From Lachnospiraceae bacterium (lineage in GTDB: Bacteria; Bacillota; Clostridia; Lachnospirales; Lachnospiraceae), in assembly GCA_024693925.1 (NCBI GenBank), contig JAILKH010000118.1, positions 1 to 32,042 of the forward strand: DNA of 32,042 nt. Direction: 5' to 3'. The stretch's first letter is position 1. The number at the start of each line of letters is the position of its first letter. Below, piece by piece: positions 1-8,209 of the stretch. The position numbers were made by a program, and so were the translations under genes. The notes beneath the pieces were generated by a model. That model did not search any database. It was not told the DNA's origin and saw nothing but the letters and a program-made list of their open reading frames with translations.

Positions 1-125
1 TCTAAATTCTATAATTCAATCACGTTTTAAAAACATATTGGAGCATTTCCAAAACATATAAGTTTTTCTTTTGTTTTATCGGATTATTTAAAATTCTCAT
101 TAGTTTAATTAAATAATTGATCTTT

Positions 126-162
126 AAAGGAGGCGGCAAGGTATATATATACCTTAAAAAAG
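126..162 (+). promoter_or_regulatory. Structured ribosome binding site of the Tad operon
   Basis: A strong SD (AAAGGAGG, 126-133) lies 29 bases before the ATG at 163, too far for a normal site. A perfect 18-base palindrome (138-155) lies between them and can fold as a 7-bp stem with an ATAT loop. If it folds, the effective SD-to-ATG distance is 4 + 7 = 11 bases, which is workable. No ATG, GTG or TTG occurs at normal distance from the SD. The palindrome could instead be a DNA operator. Its presence is seen directly; the role is inferred. Confidence 0.6.
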
Positions 163-1188
163 ATGAACATAAATAATATGCATAACCGATCGCTTATCAT
201 ATGTGATATGGATAAAGAATACAGTATCAGACTGGCTGACTATTTTACCAGGAGTGAATGCGGGTATGAAGTGCTTGTATATACGGAACCTGTAATATTT
301 GCCGAGGATTTTATTAACAGGCAGATAGATATTCTTCTTATCCGGGAGGATTTTTTTACGGAAGTACAGAAATATCTGGAAGAATATTATGGCGATATCC
401 AAATTGAGGTAGCCAGAAAGTACATACTTACGGATGACAGAAATTGTGAAAGTGAAGGAGGTATTTATAAATATCAGTCAGGAGGAGCTATTGTTGCAGC
501 TATAGGAGAAGATATAGAAGCCAGGCACCGGATAGTAAATGAAGCGGTACATTATAACGGTATGAAATTGTTAGGAGTATACTCTCCGGTAAATCATACC
601 CTTAAGACAACCTTTGCCATAACTTTGGGACAGATACTTTCGGAAAGAGGCCGGGTTTTATATGTTAATCTGGAAGGATATAACGGATTATCGCAGATGC
701 TTGATATAAGATCTGAATACAATTTGCAGGATTTATTGTATGAGTATTCTTTGAAACCCGGCAGTTTAAATGATGTTTTAATGAAATATATTGTTAAGGC
801 GGAAGAACTGGAGGTATTAATACCGGTTAGATCGCCCTATGAATTACAGGAAATAGATACGGATTTGTGGATATCCTTTTTAAGTGATCTTTTAATGCTT
901 GGTAAATATGAAGTGATCATCCTGGATATTTCGGATTCTGTAAGAGGTGTTCCGGAATTGTTGAATATTTGTACGGGAATATATATGCCACTCAGAAAGG
1001 ATGCATTTTCTATGGCAAAGCTTAAAGATTTTGATGAAGTTCTTATGAGGTATCCGGGTTCCGAGGGAATAAGAGATAAGCTGGTAAGATTAAAGTTTCC
1101 GTTTTTTGAAGATATAGACGGTACTTTCAATAAACTTAAGACCAGCAGATTGGGAAGATATATAAGAAATGAGCTGTGTATTATTTGA
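163..1188 (+). CDS. tadZ: TadZ/CpaE-like MinD-family protein of a Tad pilus
   Basis: This is a 341-aa protein related to TadZ/CpaE, the MinD/ParA-like factor that places the Tad secretion machine at the membrane. Residues 10-90 look like a degenerate receiver fold. Residues 135-300 form a ParA/MinD-like domain with the strand GVYSPV, a TLKTT remnant of the P-loop at 146-150, and a YEVIILDIS Walker-B-like strand at 249-257. The P-loop has lost its glycines but keeps K148 and T149-T150, so ATP hydrolysis is doubtful. The ATG at 163 is the only start that the strong upstream SD can serve, through the hairpin. It is the first gene of the Tad operon and is 22 bases from cpaF. The family call rests on fold-like motifs and on gene order. 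Confidence 0.8.
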   Translation: MNINNMHNRSLIICDMDKEYSIRLADYFTRSECGYEVLVYTEPVIFAEDFINRQIDILLIREDFFTEVQKYLEEYYGDIQIEVARKYILTDDRNCESEGGIYKYQSGGAIVAAIGEDIEARHRIVNEAVHYNGMKLLGVYSPVNHTLKTTFAITLGQILSERGRVLYVNLEGYNGLSQMLDIRSEYNLQDLLYEYSLKPGSLNDVLMKYIVKAEELEVLIPVRSPYELQEIDTDLWISFLSDLLMLGKYEVIILDISDSVRGVPELLNICTGIYMPLRKDAFSMAKLKDFDEVLMRYPGSEGIRDKLVRLKFPFFEDIDGTFNKLKTSRLGRYIRNELCII

Positions 1189-1210
1189 CAATATAGATTT
1201 GGTATTTTAG

Positions 1211-2461
1211 ATGGATAGAGAAACAGTTATTGCCGGTAAAGTAAAAGAAATAAAGAATGAAGTACAGCGGGAGTTGGAGGGGCGGCTGGATATTGATGAT
1301 GAAGAGGTATACCGGATCATTGATGAGAAGATAAGATGTAAGAACAAGAAATTTACCTTTATGCTCTCGGAGAAATTATATATTCGTAAAAATATTTTTA
1401 ATGCCATGAGAAGGCTTGATGTGTTGCAGGAGCTTATAGATGATCCTACCATAACGGAAATAATGGTAAACGGTATTGATTCAATTTTTATTGAAAGAAA
1501 CGGGGGTCTTATAGACACCGGTAAAAGCTTTGATTCTAAGGACCGGCTTTGTGATATTATTCAGCAGATAGTAGCGGGTGTTAACAGAACTGTTAATGCA
1601 GCATCGCCAATAGTGGATGCCAGGCTTAAGGATGGGTCCAGAGTAAATGTTGTTTTGGATCCGGTTGCGCTTAACGGGCCTATTCTTACAATAAGACGTT
1701 TTCCCAAAAAGCCTATAGACGGAGAAAAGCTTATAGAATATGGTTCTGTCAATAGTGAAGTTCTGGAACTATTAAAAAAACTTGTAAAGGCAAAATATAA
1801 TATTCTTATAAGCGGAGGTACAGGAGCAGGGAAGACAACTTTTTTAAATGTTCTGAGCGGTTATATTTCAGGTGATGAGAGAATAATCACCATCGAAGAC
1901 AGCGCGGAACTGATCATACAAGGGATAGATAATCTTGTATCGCTGGAGGCCAGAAATGTTAATACATCAGGCTGTAATGCAATAAGTATAAGGGATCTCA
2001 TTAAAACCGCACTGAGAATGAGACCGGATAGAATTATAGTAGGTGAGGTCAGGGGTGATGAATCCATAGACATGCTTCAGGCTATGAATGTGGGACAAGA
2101 CGGATCTATGTCAACTATCCATGCCAACAGCGCAAAGGATGCATTGTCAAGACTTGAAACAATGATGATGCTCCATACCGAAATACCTTTACCTGCATTA
2201 AGACGACAGGTGGCTTCGGGAATTGATATTGTAATACATTTGGGAAGATTAAGAGATAAAAGCCGAAGATTACTTGAGATAAGGGAAATAACCGGGATTG
2301 AGAATAATGAAATAAGTTCTTCGGTTATATATAAATTCACTGAAAACGGAGAAGAAAAGGGAAAGATCATAGGTGAACACAAGCGGGTAGGTGAAATAAG
2401 ATCGACCTATAAACTTGAAAGAGCAGGTTTAAAAACTGATCAGTTTGTTGTTGGAAGGTAA
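1211..2461 (+). CDS. cpaF: CpaF/TadA secretion ATPase of the Tad pilus
   Basis: This is a 416-aa type II/IV secretion ATPase of the CpaF/TadA class, the cytoplasmic hexameric motor that drives Flp pilus assembly. It shows a helical N-terminal domain (1-75), then the core with Walker A GGTGAGKTT (202-210), an acidic box ITIEDSAEL (226-234), Walker B DRIIVGEVRG (273-282) and the His box STIHANS (301-307). All motor motifs are intact and the length is normal. The start at 1211 has almost no SD, with only a TTTGG at about 1198, so translation may depend on coupling to the upstream gene, whose stop is 22 bases away. It ends 6 bases before tadB. Confidence 0.96.
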   Translation: MDRETVIAGKVKEIKNEVQRELEGRLDIDDEEVYRIIDEKIRCKNKKFTFMLSEKLYIRKNIFNAMRRLDVLQELIDDPTITEIMVNGIDSIFIERNGGLIDTGKSFDSKDRLCDIIQQIVAGVNRTVNAASPIVDARLKDGSRVNVVLDPVALNGPILTIRRFPKKPIDGEKLIEYGSVNSEVLELLKKLVKAKYNILISGGTGAGKTTFLNVLSGYISGDERIITIEDSAELIIQGIDNLVSLEARNVNTSGCNAISIRDLIKTALRMRPDRIIVGEVRGDESIDMLQAMNVGQDGSMSTIHANSAKDALSRLETMMMLHTEIPLPALRRQVASGIDIVIHLGRLRDKSRRLLEIREITGIENNEISSSVIYKFTENGEEKGKIIGEHKRVGEIRSTYKLERAGLKTDQFVVGR

Positions 2462-2467
2462 TAAAAA

Positions 2468-3205
2468 TTGGAGTATCAGATATATCGGTTAAACAAAAAA
2501 GAGATAATAAAATATTTAATGATATATATTGCAATATGCTTGTTAATTGCTTTTACATTTTATGATTCGATATATGCGTTTTTGGTGCTTATGCCCGGAG
2601 TATTTTTTTATATCAGGTATATAAAAGAGATACTTAAGAGGAAAAGGATAAATCTGTTAAGACGACAGTTTCAGGATATGATAGACAGTATATCATCTGC
2701 TCTTTTAGCAGGTTATTCGATTGAAAATGCATTTTATGAATCTCATAAGGATATGATCAGACTTTATGGAAAGGGTAGTCTTATTGTTAATGAACTGGAA
2801 TTCTTTTTTTCCTTATTGGAGATTGGAACACCACTTGAAAAAATACTGAGTGATTTTGCAGACAGGGCAAAGGTTGAAGATATAAGTGATTTTTCGGAGA
2901 TTTTTGTATTGGCTAAGCGTAATGGAGGTGATTTCAATAGTATTATTACAAAAACCGTTAAGGTTATGAAGGAGAAGGATGATACAGAAAAGGAAATAGG
3001 TGTTATATTGACCGGAAGAAAATATGAGCAAAGACTTATGTGTATTATTCCTTTCGGGATCATAATATATTTACGTATATCCGGCGGTGGGTTTTTGAAG
3101 GTTTTGTATCATAATATTTTAGGCATTTCTGTTATGACCCTATGTTTGATAATCTACATCATATCATATTATTTATCAATAAAGCTGATAGATATAAAAG
3201 TCTGA
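2468..3205 (+). CDS. tadB: TadB-like inner-membrane platform protein
   Basis: This is a 245-aa T2SSF-family membrane protein. It has two N-terminal TM segments (about 18-33 and 36-52), a cytoplasmic helical T2SSF domain (about 66-188) with the pattern RRQFQDMIDSISSALLAGYS, and two C-terminal TM segments (about 190-203 and 215-238). TadB and TadC form the platform on which CpaF acts. I chose TTG at 2468 because GGAAGG at 2453-2458 lies at correct spacing; the next candidate, the ATG at 2519, would cut the N-terminus. It is shorter than proteobacterial TadB (about 300 aa), but both TM pairs are present. Confidence 0.88.
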   Translation: MEYQIYRLNKKEIIKYLMIYIAICLLIAFTFYDSIYAFLVLMPGVFFYIRYIKEILKRKRINLLRRQFQDMIDSISSALLAGYSIENAFYESHKDMIRLYGKGSLIVNELEFFFSLLEIGTPLEKILSDFADRAKVEDISDFSEIFVLAKRNGGDFNSIITKTVKVMKEKDDTEKEIGVILTGRKYEQRLMCIIPFGIIIYLRISGGGFLKVLYHNILGISVMTLCLIIYIISYYLSIKLIDIKV

Positions 3206-3280
3206 TCGACTTAGCATCTGCTGTGACCATATTATCGTATTTTAAGAGAATTCTTCATATAGGAAAGAAAGGATTACGGG

Positions 3281-4705
3281 TTGTTGATATTATTTGGCTT
3301 TTTATCAATAATGACAGTTCTGTGTATTATTTTTTTTAACAGACTTTCTTCAGAAAAACTTAAAGTGATTGAAAGAAAATTGTTGAAAGAAAAAACAAAG
3401 GATGGTTTAAAGAAAATATTTCCCAAAGAAGATGTAAGTGGAAAAAGTATTATTTTTTTAAAGAGAAAAATCAATACAATGCTGATCATTATTGGAATAG
3501 GAGCATTTATATCTTTTGCCTACGAATGGAACAGGTTTAGTTCGGGTGAATTGTTGGATGGTGAATATATTAAACGTAATGAATATATGGGAAAGGAAAA
3601 AAAGATACGTCTTAAAGTCAGTAACGGATCAAATGATGAATCATGTGTTATCGATTGTCCTGTTAGTGAAAGGATATATGATGATGAACAATTGATGATG
3701 CTTGCAAAAGAAGTACAGGAAAACCTTTGGGATATTATACGGGGCGAGAATGAGTCTTTGGATAAGATAATTTCGGATATGGAATTTCCCTCTGCTATTG
3801 ACGGATATCCCTTTAAAATCACCTGGAGAACGGACGATCCTCTTCTTATAGAGGCATCCGGAATAATAAATCAGGAGCGTTTTGATAAGTTATCTTCGTC
3901 TAAAAATATATATGAAGGAATATTAACAGGGATACATGCTGAATTATCCTATGAAAAATTCCTGCAGGAAATTGACTTTAATGTACGTATATTTCCGAAG
4001 AATAGCAGAAATGAGTATTCTTTTGGCGAATATATAGAGCTTATGATAAAAGAAAGTGAAGAGAGCAGCAGAAGAGAAGAAGTTTTCAGATTACCGGAGG
4101 TGATTGATAATATTCCTTTGGTTTATGAAGAAATGAGTGATATGCGCAGTATGATCATTTTTATAATGTTATTATTGATCTCAATCCTTTTATATTTCAG
4201 AGAAGACCAGGAATTGGATATTAAAGTAAAGAAAAGAGACCGGGAACTTATGAGGGATTATACTTCACTGGTAAATAAATTTGTACTGTTTTATTCTGCC
4301 GGACTGACTACAAGGGGTATATGGAGTAAATTATGTAAGGATTACAGGATAAGAACGGGTAATAAAGATGAAAAGAGTTATTTGTATGAAGAGATGCTTA
4401 TATGTGAAGGATGGATAAATGAGGGAATGGGAGAGATAGTCGCCTATGAAAAATTTGCCGGAAGATGTGGATTGCATAAGTACAGACAATTTATAAGTCT
4501 TATCGGACAGGCCATGGGAAAAGGCAGAGAGGATCTTCTTTTAATGCTGGAATCGGAAGCTTTGGAAGCGTTTCAGGAAAGAAAAAACCGGGCAAAGGAA
4601 TTAGGTGAAGAAGCGGGAACGAAATTGCTGTTTCCCATGCTTATGATGTTATTGGTAGTTCTTATTATAGTAATGGTTCCGGCATTGATTTCTTTTAGGA
4701 TGTAG
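3281..4705 (+). CDS. tadC: TadC-like platform protein with a large extracytoplasmic insert
   Basis: This is a 474-aa membrane protein. TM1 (1-20) and TM2 (66-83) are followed by a long hydrophilic region (85-288), then TM3 (289-305), a cytoplasmic T2SSF-like helical domain (about 325-445) with the VLFYSAGLTTRGIW motif, and a C-terminal TM (449-471). The hydrophilic region includes a stretch (about 130-240) resembling atypical bacterial Ig-like domains: SDMEFPSAIDG followed by ITWRTDDP and an EASGIIN turn. Ordinary TadC is about 300 aa and lacks such an insert. The TTG start at 3281 has AAAGGA (3268-3273) upstream. The 75-base gap to tadB holds no other gene. Confidence 0.85.
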   Translation: MLILFGFLSIMTVLCIIFFNRLSSEKLKVIERKLLKEKTKDGLKKIFPKEDVSGKSIIFLKRKINTMLIIIGIGAFISFAYEWNRFSSGELLDGEYIKRNEYMGKEKKIRLKVSNGSNDESCVIDCPVSERIYDDEQLMMLAKEVQENLWDIIRGENESLDKIISDMEFPSAIDGYPFKITWRTDDPLLIEASGIINQERFDKLSSSKNIYEGILTGIHAELSYEKFLQEIDFNVRIFPKNSRNEYSFGEYIELMIKESEESSRREEVFRLPEVIDNIPLVYEEMSDMRSMIIFIMLLLISILLYFREDQELDIKVKKRDRELMRDYTSLVNKFVLFYSAGLTTRGIWSKLCKDYRIRTGNKDEKSYLYEEMLICEGWINEGMGEIVAYEKFAGRCGLHKYRQFISLIGQAMGKGREDLLLMLESEALEAFQERKNRAKELGEEAGTKLLFPMLMMLLVVLIIVMVPALISFRM

Positions 4706-4736
4706 TAAATTAATAATTATAGAAAAGGAGAACAAA

Positions 4737-4928
4737 ATGATACACGTTATAAGAGGATTTATGAACTTAACAAAGAGTTGTGCAAAGGATAATAAAGGGA
4801 TAGGAGTTGTTGAACTTATACTTATACTGGTGGTTTTGATAGGACTTGTTGTAATATTCAGAGATCAGTTAACTTCACTGGTAAACAGTATATTTGAAAG
4901 GATAGTTAATGACAGTTCCGCTGTATAA
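4737..4928 (+). CDS. flp: Flp-type pilin (Flp1 family)
   Basis: This is a 63-aa prepilin and probably the major subunit of the Tad pilus. A basic leader (1-21) ends in DNKG. The probable prepilin-peptidase cut is after G21, giving a mature N-terminus IGVVE with the conserved Glu at +5 (E26), followed by one hydrophobic helix (about 24-41) and a short hydrophilic tail. The mature peptide would be about 42 aa, typical of Flp1 pilins. The ATG is preceded by AAAGGAG (4724-4730) at 6 bases, a clearly better ribosome site than those of its TTG-started neighbours, as expected for an abundant subunit. Its 3' end overlaps the next gene. Confidence 0.9.
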   Translation: MIHVIRGFMNLTKSCAKDNKGIGVVELILILVVLIGLVVIFRDQLTSLVNSIFERIVNDSSAV

Positions 4929-6321
4929 ATTGTTTTCGGATTCCTACAAGAAAGGAGAAATTACTGTATTTCTTTCGCTTATACTTGCATCATTATTGGG
5001 GCTTATGAGTGTTTTGATAGAAAGCGCAAGATTATCTTTGATGAGAATGAATATTGAGAGTGTAATGGATTCAGCTATTCATTCATGCTTTGGTGAATAT
5101 GACAGGAAACTGTATGACAGATATGATCTGTTGTTCATAGACAGCAGTTATCGTGGTGAGAATAGTGCAGATATAGAAAATGTTGCAAGTCACCTGGCGG
5201 GATATATAAATGTAAATGTAGATTATACAGATACTAAAGCCAATGGAGAATGGTATAGAGAAAAATTGTGTGATGTTACCTCTAAGGGATATGTATTTGC
5301 TTCTGATAACAATGGTGAAGTGTTTAAAGAACAGGCAATGCGGTATATAGAAAAATATGCCGGATATAAAAACATAACCGGAATAAATATGAGCAGGCCT
5401 GAGATTGAAGGAATAAGAAAAACAGATTTTTTTTCCGAGTGGGATTCTTTGCTTGCCGCAGTGGATGCCTATGGCTTGCCGTTAATGAATCCGGGTAAAA
5501 TAGTTCGCGGTATGGTATTAAAGCCGGAAGAATTCTTAAAGGGATGTACTCTTAATAATATTGGTTTTAAAGATATTCCGTCTAAAAGATCTCTTAATCA
5601 GGGAAATTCATTAAATAAAATTAAAAAATATCAGGGGACGGAGGATGCCTTTGTAGAATATCTTATGCAAAAATGCGGATGTTTTACAGAAAAAAATACA
5701 GATCAGCAGCTTAATGCGGAACTTGAATACATTGTTTATGGATATGACAATGACAAAGATAATATGTGCTGTGTATTGAATAACTTAATGGAAATACGGG
5801 AAAGTGATAATTTAAGGTGCATTAAAGGAGATGCGGGTAAGATGGAGCAGGCCTGGAAAAAAGCAGTTGAGATTGTCATGTTTCATATGATAGATCCGCT
5901 TTGTCCACCGGATCCTGTGCTTATCCGCCTTGTAAGGGATACTATTATTTATGCCTGGGCATATGCAGAGTCGGCAATAGACGTAAGCAGATTGTTAAAC
6001 AGGGGTTTATGTCAGGTTAACAAAAGTTCTGCAGATATTAGTTTATCCTTAAGGGAATTATTGAATTTTAAGTCGAAATTAAATGGCTCCGGAGGCTCGG
6101 GTATATCATATAAAACATATATAGGTGTTTTTGTTTCACAAACAGCGGATATGTTTAGAAGGGAAAGGTGTATGGATATAATCGAAGTAAATTGCAGAGT
6201 ATTTCATAATTCAAGTTTCAGAATAGATGGATGTGTGGAATATTTTGAGGCGAAAGTTAAATTAACAAGTGGATATGGCTATAGTCACGAGATCACGCGT
6301 GACTTTTATATGAATAAATAG
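4909..6321 (+). CDS. DUF5702-like Tad-locus membrane protein
   Basis: This is a 470-aa protein of the DUF5702 type commonly seen in clostridial Tad loci. It has a short N-terminus with KGEITVFLSL, one TM helix (about 18-37) ending in ESARLSL, and a long extracytoplasmic region (about 45-470) opening with the FGEYDRKLYDRYDLLFID pattern typical of the family. It resembles TadE/TadG-like pseudopilins in topology but lacks the Glu at +5 after KG, so peptidase processing is uncertain. The start ATG lies inside the flp gene (20-base overlap) with AAAGGA at 4897-4902, which implies translational coupling. Its biochemical function is unknown. Confidence 0.8.
   Translation: MTVPLYKLFSDSYKKGEITVFLSLILASLLGLMSVLIESARLSLMRMNIESVMDSAIHSCFGEYDRKLYDRYDLLFIDSSYRGENSADIENVASHLAGYINVNVDYTDTKANGEWYREKLCDVTSKGYVFASDNNGEVFKEQAMRYIEKYAGYKNITGINMSRPEIEGIRKTDFFSEWDSLLAAVDAYGLPLMNPGKIVRGMVLKPEEFLKGCTLNNIGFKDIPSKRSLNQGNSLNKIKKYQGTEDAFVEYLMQKCGCFTEKNTDQQLNAELEYIVYGYDNDKDNMCCVLNNLMEIRESDNLRCIKGDAGKMEQAWKKAVEIVMFHMIDPLCPPDPVLIRLVRDTIIYAWAYAESAIDVSRLLNRGLCQVNKSSADISLSLRELLNFKSKLNGSGGSGISYKTYIGVFVSQTADMFRRERCMDIIEVNCRVFHNSSFRIDGCVEYFEAKVKLTSGYGYSHEITRDFYMNK
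6283..6304 (+). other. Hairpin followed by TTTATA near the end of the DUF5702 gene
   Basis: AGTCACG (6283-6289) and CGTGACT (6298-6304) form a perfect 7-bp stem with an 8-base loop, followed by TTTATA, inside the last codons of the upstream gene. This could attenuate transcription or mark an mRNA processing or decay boundary between the pilin half and the distal half of the operon. The stem is modest, so chance is possible. Confidence 0.35.
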
Positions 6322-6332
6322 GGTAAGGGAAT

Positions 6333-7193
6333 ATGACGGTAGCACAAAGAAAGGCTGTTAAAAAAAATTGTGACGAGGTTATGCAGACCGGACCGGGTTT
6401 GAAAGATCATCATAAGATTAAAAATATAAAACCGTCATATACCTTAACCGGAAGTCTTACGGTTGAGGCTTCTTTGGTAATTCCCATTTTTCTGTTTACC
6501 ATGTTTTTAATATTATCGGTTATCAATTTATTACGTTTTCATTTAAATTTACAGGAGGCTGTTCATCAGGAAGCCAAACGGCTGTCCGTAGTTGCATATG
6601 AAAAATGGAATTTTTCAGAGGGAACAATAAAGGAAGCTGTATTATCCGGGATAGATAACAGAGTAATAAAAGTTGCAGGTGTAAAAAACGGCAGGGCGGG
6701 AATTGATTTTTCGGAAAGTAAGGTTAATAACAGAGAACTTATTGAGATAAATGCAGCATATGAGGCAGAGTTGCCATATGATTTTTTTGATCTGTTTGAT
6801 TATTGTTTTGTCGCAAAATGCGTTATGCATACCTATATAGGTTATGAGAATGGATTAAGTGAGAGAACGCTTAATAAAGAGGAGGAAGAGTATGTATATG
6901 TTACTGAAACGGGAACTGTATTTCATAGAGACAGGGAATGTACTTATTTAAGGCTTTCCGTAAAAGAAGTTGATCGGGATAAAGTAAATGGATTAAGAAA
7001 TAATTCCGGACATAAATATTATCCTTGTAAATCTTGTGGAAAAAAAATGGGAAACACAGTTTATATAACTTCGGACGGAACCTGTTACCATGGAAGTTTA
7101 TCCTGCAAAGGTTTGAAAAGAACGGTATATTGTATTCCCATATCTCAGGTTGGGGGAAGAGGTCCTTGTTCCAGATGTGGGAAAAAACATTAA
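6333..7193 (+). CDS. TadE-like pseudopilin with duplicated Cys/His (Ada-like) C-terminal modules
   Basis: This is a 286-aa protein. After a 40-residue N-terminus it has a TadE-like pilin motif, G40 followed by SLTVEASLVIP with Glu at +5 (E45), which fits cleavage by the peptidase encoded next, and a TM helix (about 46-66). Residues 70-180 are a typical TadE extracytoplasmic region. The C-terminus holds two copies of a module: VYVTETGTVFH with H198, C203 and C232-x2-C235, and VYITSDGTCYH with H253, C258 and C279-x2-C282. This matches the VYVTxTGxxYHxxxC...PCxxC pattern found at the ends of many clostridial proteins and likely binds a metal. The SD TAAGGGA lies just before ATG 6333. Confidence 0.85.
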   Translation: MTVAQRKAVKKNCDEVMQTGPGLKDHHKIKNIKPSYTLTGSLTVEASLVIPIFLFTMFLILSVINLLRFHLNLQEAVHQEAKRLSVVAYEKWNFSEGTIKEAVLSGIDNRVIKVAGVKNGRAGIDFSESKVNNRELIEINAAYEAELPYDFFDLFDYCFVAKCVMHTYIGYENGLSERTLNKEEEEYVYVTETGTVFHRDRECTYLRLSVKEVDRDKVNGLRNNSGHKYYPCKSCGKKMGNTVYITSDGTCYHGSLSCKGLKRTVYCIPISQVGGRGPCSRCGKKH

Positions 7194-7234
7194 ATAACAA
7201 ATATTATTTATAAAAAAATTGGTGAATTGTTCAT

Positions 7235-7717
7235 ATGTGGTTTTTGGGATTATTTGTTCTTATCATATTTTGTTATACAGATCTTAGGGAGCGTGGCATC
7301 AGTCTAAGGCTTCTTGCCGCCTCCCTCATATCAGTAATTATTCTTATGATAAGTGTGAAAATATATGGTGAAAAAATAGAATTATTAAAAAGTTGTCTGG
7401 CTTATGAATTGAATATTATCAATATAATATGGGGGTTATTACCCGGGGTATTTTTACTGGTGATCAATAAGATTACAAGGGAAGCTATAGGAAAGGGTGA
7501 TGTGTATGTGATTTTTTTGCTGGGATTTATGCTGGGATTTAGAAATACAATTGAACTGATCATTATCTCTATGTTGCTGACAGCAGTATTTGGTGTAGTT
7601 TATATTGTTGTTTGCGGTAAAGATAAGAAGGCCGCCCTTCCCTATATGCCTTTTTTGTTAATTGCTTTTTTGATCCTGTTATCGCGATATTTAATGGAAG
7701 GATTTATCAATACATAA
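7235..7717 (+). CDS. tadV: TadV/CpaA-type prepilin peptidase (A24 family)
   Basis: This is a 160-aa, very hydrophobic aspartic prepilin peptidase that should cut the leaders of the Flp pilin and TadE-like proteins at the cytoplasmic membrane face. The two catalytic aspartates are visible: D16 in YTDLRERGI and D89 in the GKGD motif (86-89). About six TM segments fill the rest. There is no N-terminal methyltransferase domain, as is normal for the short TadV/CpaA class. The ATG at 7235 follows the TadE-like gene by 41 bases; the SD (GGTGAA at about 7221) is weak. Both catalytic residues are intact, so it is probably active. Confidence 0.92.
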   Translation: MWFLGLFVLIIFCYTDLRERGISLRLLAASLISVIILMISVKIYGEKIELLKSCLAYELNIINIIWGLLPGVFLLVINKITREAIGKGDVYVIFLLGFMLGFRNTIELIIISMLLTAVFGVVYIVVCGKDKKAALPYMPFLLIAFLILLSRYLMEGFINT

Positions 7718-7741
7718 ATTTGGAAAGGTGACGGTAGTTAA

Positions 7742-8209
7742 GTGGTTAAAGTAAAGGAAATATGTATGAAACATTATATGGTTCGGGGGAGTATGACAAT
7801 TGAAATGACATTACTCATGCCTTTTATATTGGGAATATTTATTTTTATAATATTCAGTGGTTTTATTTTACATGATAAATGTATTGTAAATAAAGCTTGT
7901 AGGTCAGCCGCTTTACGTGGTAGTGAAGAAAGTGATGATGATAATGCTTTAGACAGAGCTTACGAAGCAATAGATGAAGTTTTACCTGATCATCTTATCG
8001 GGAAATGGGATTATTCCACCAATATTGATATCGGAAAAGATGCGGTTAAGGTGACTTTTAAAGGGAGCGCCGAATTTGGTAAAGGGCTTTTGTATAAGCT
8101 TATTGGAGTAACGGATACGGTACATGATTATGAGTGTACCGGATACAGGGTAAATGAAGAAGAATTTTTGCGTACTAAGAAAAAATCGGGGGAAGGATAT
8201 TGTTTGTAG
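7742..8209 (+). CDS. TadE-like minor pseudopilin
   Basis: This is a protein of up to 155 aa with a TadE-like signal: G16 followed by SMTIEMTLLMP, giving Glu at +5 after cleavage, then a TM helix (about 22-44) and a small extracytoplasmic domain. GTG at 7742 is the longest start and has GGAAAGGTGA 11 bases upstream. ATG at 7766 has AAAGGAA at 6 bases and leaves an 8-residue leader, so I consider it at least as likely. The gene lies 24 bases after the prepilin peptidase, and its last 10 bases overlap the FHA gene. It is probably a minor pilus component. Confidence 0.83.
   Translation: MVKVKEICMKHYMVRGSMTIEMTLLMPFILGIFIFIIFSGFILHDKCIVNKACRSAALRGSEESDDDNALDRAYEAIDEVLPDHLIGKWDYSTNIDIGKDAVKVTFKGSAEFGKGLLYKLIGVTDTVHDYECTGYRVNEEEFLRTKKKSGEGYCL

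Noticed and set aside
1185-1208. TTGACA followed by TATTTT before cpaF, as an internal promoter
   Set aside because: The spacer is only 12 bases, so the two boxes cannot work together.
3142-3339. A 65-codon plus-strand frame bridging tadB and tadC, a possible sign of a frameshift
   Set aside because: TadB ends normally after its last TM helix, and TadC has its own TTG with AAAGGA upstream. The bridging frame has no TadB/TadC content.
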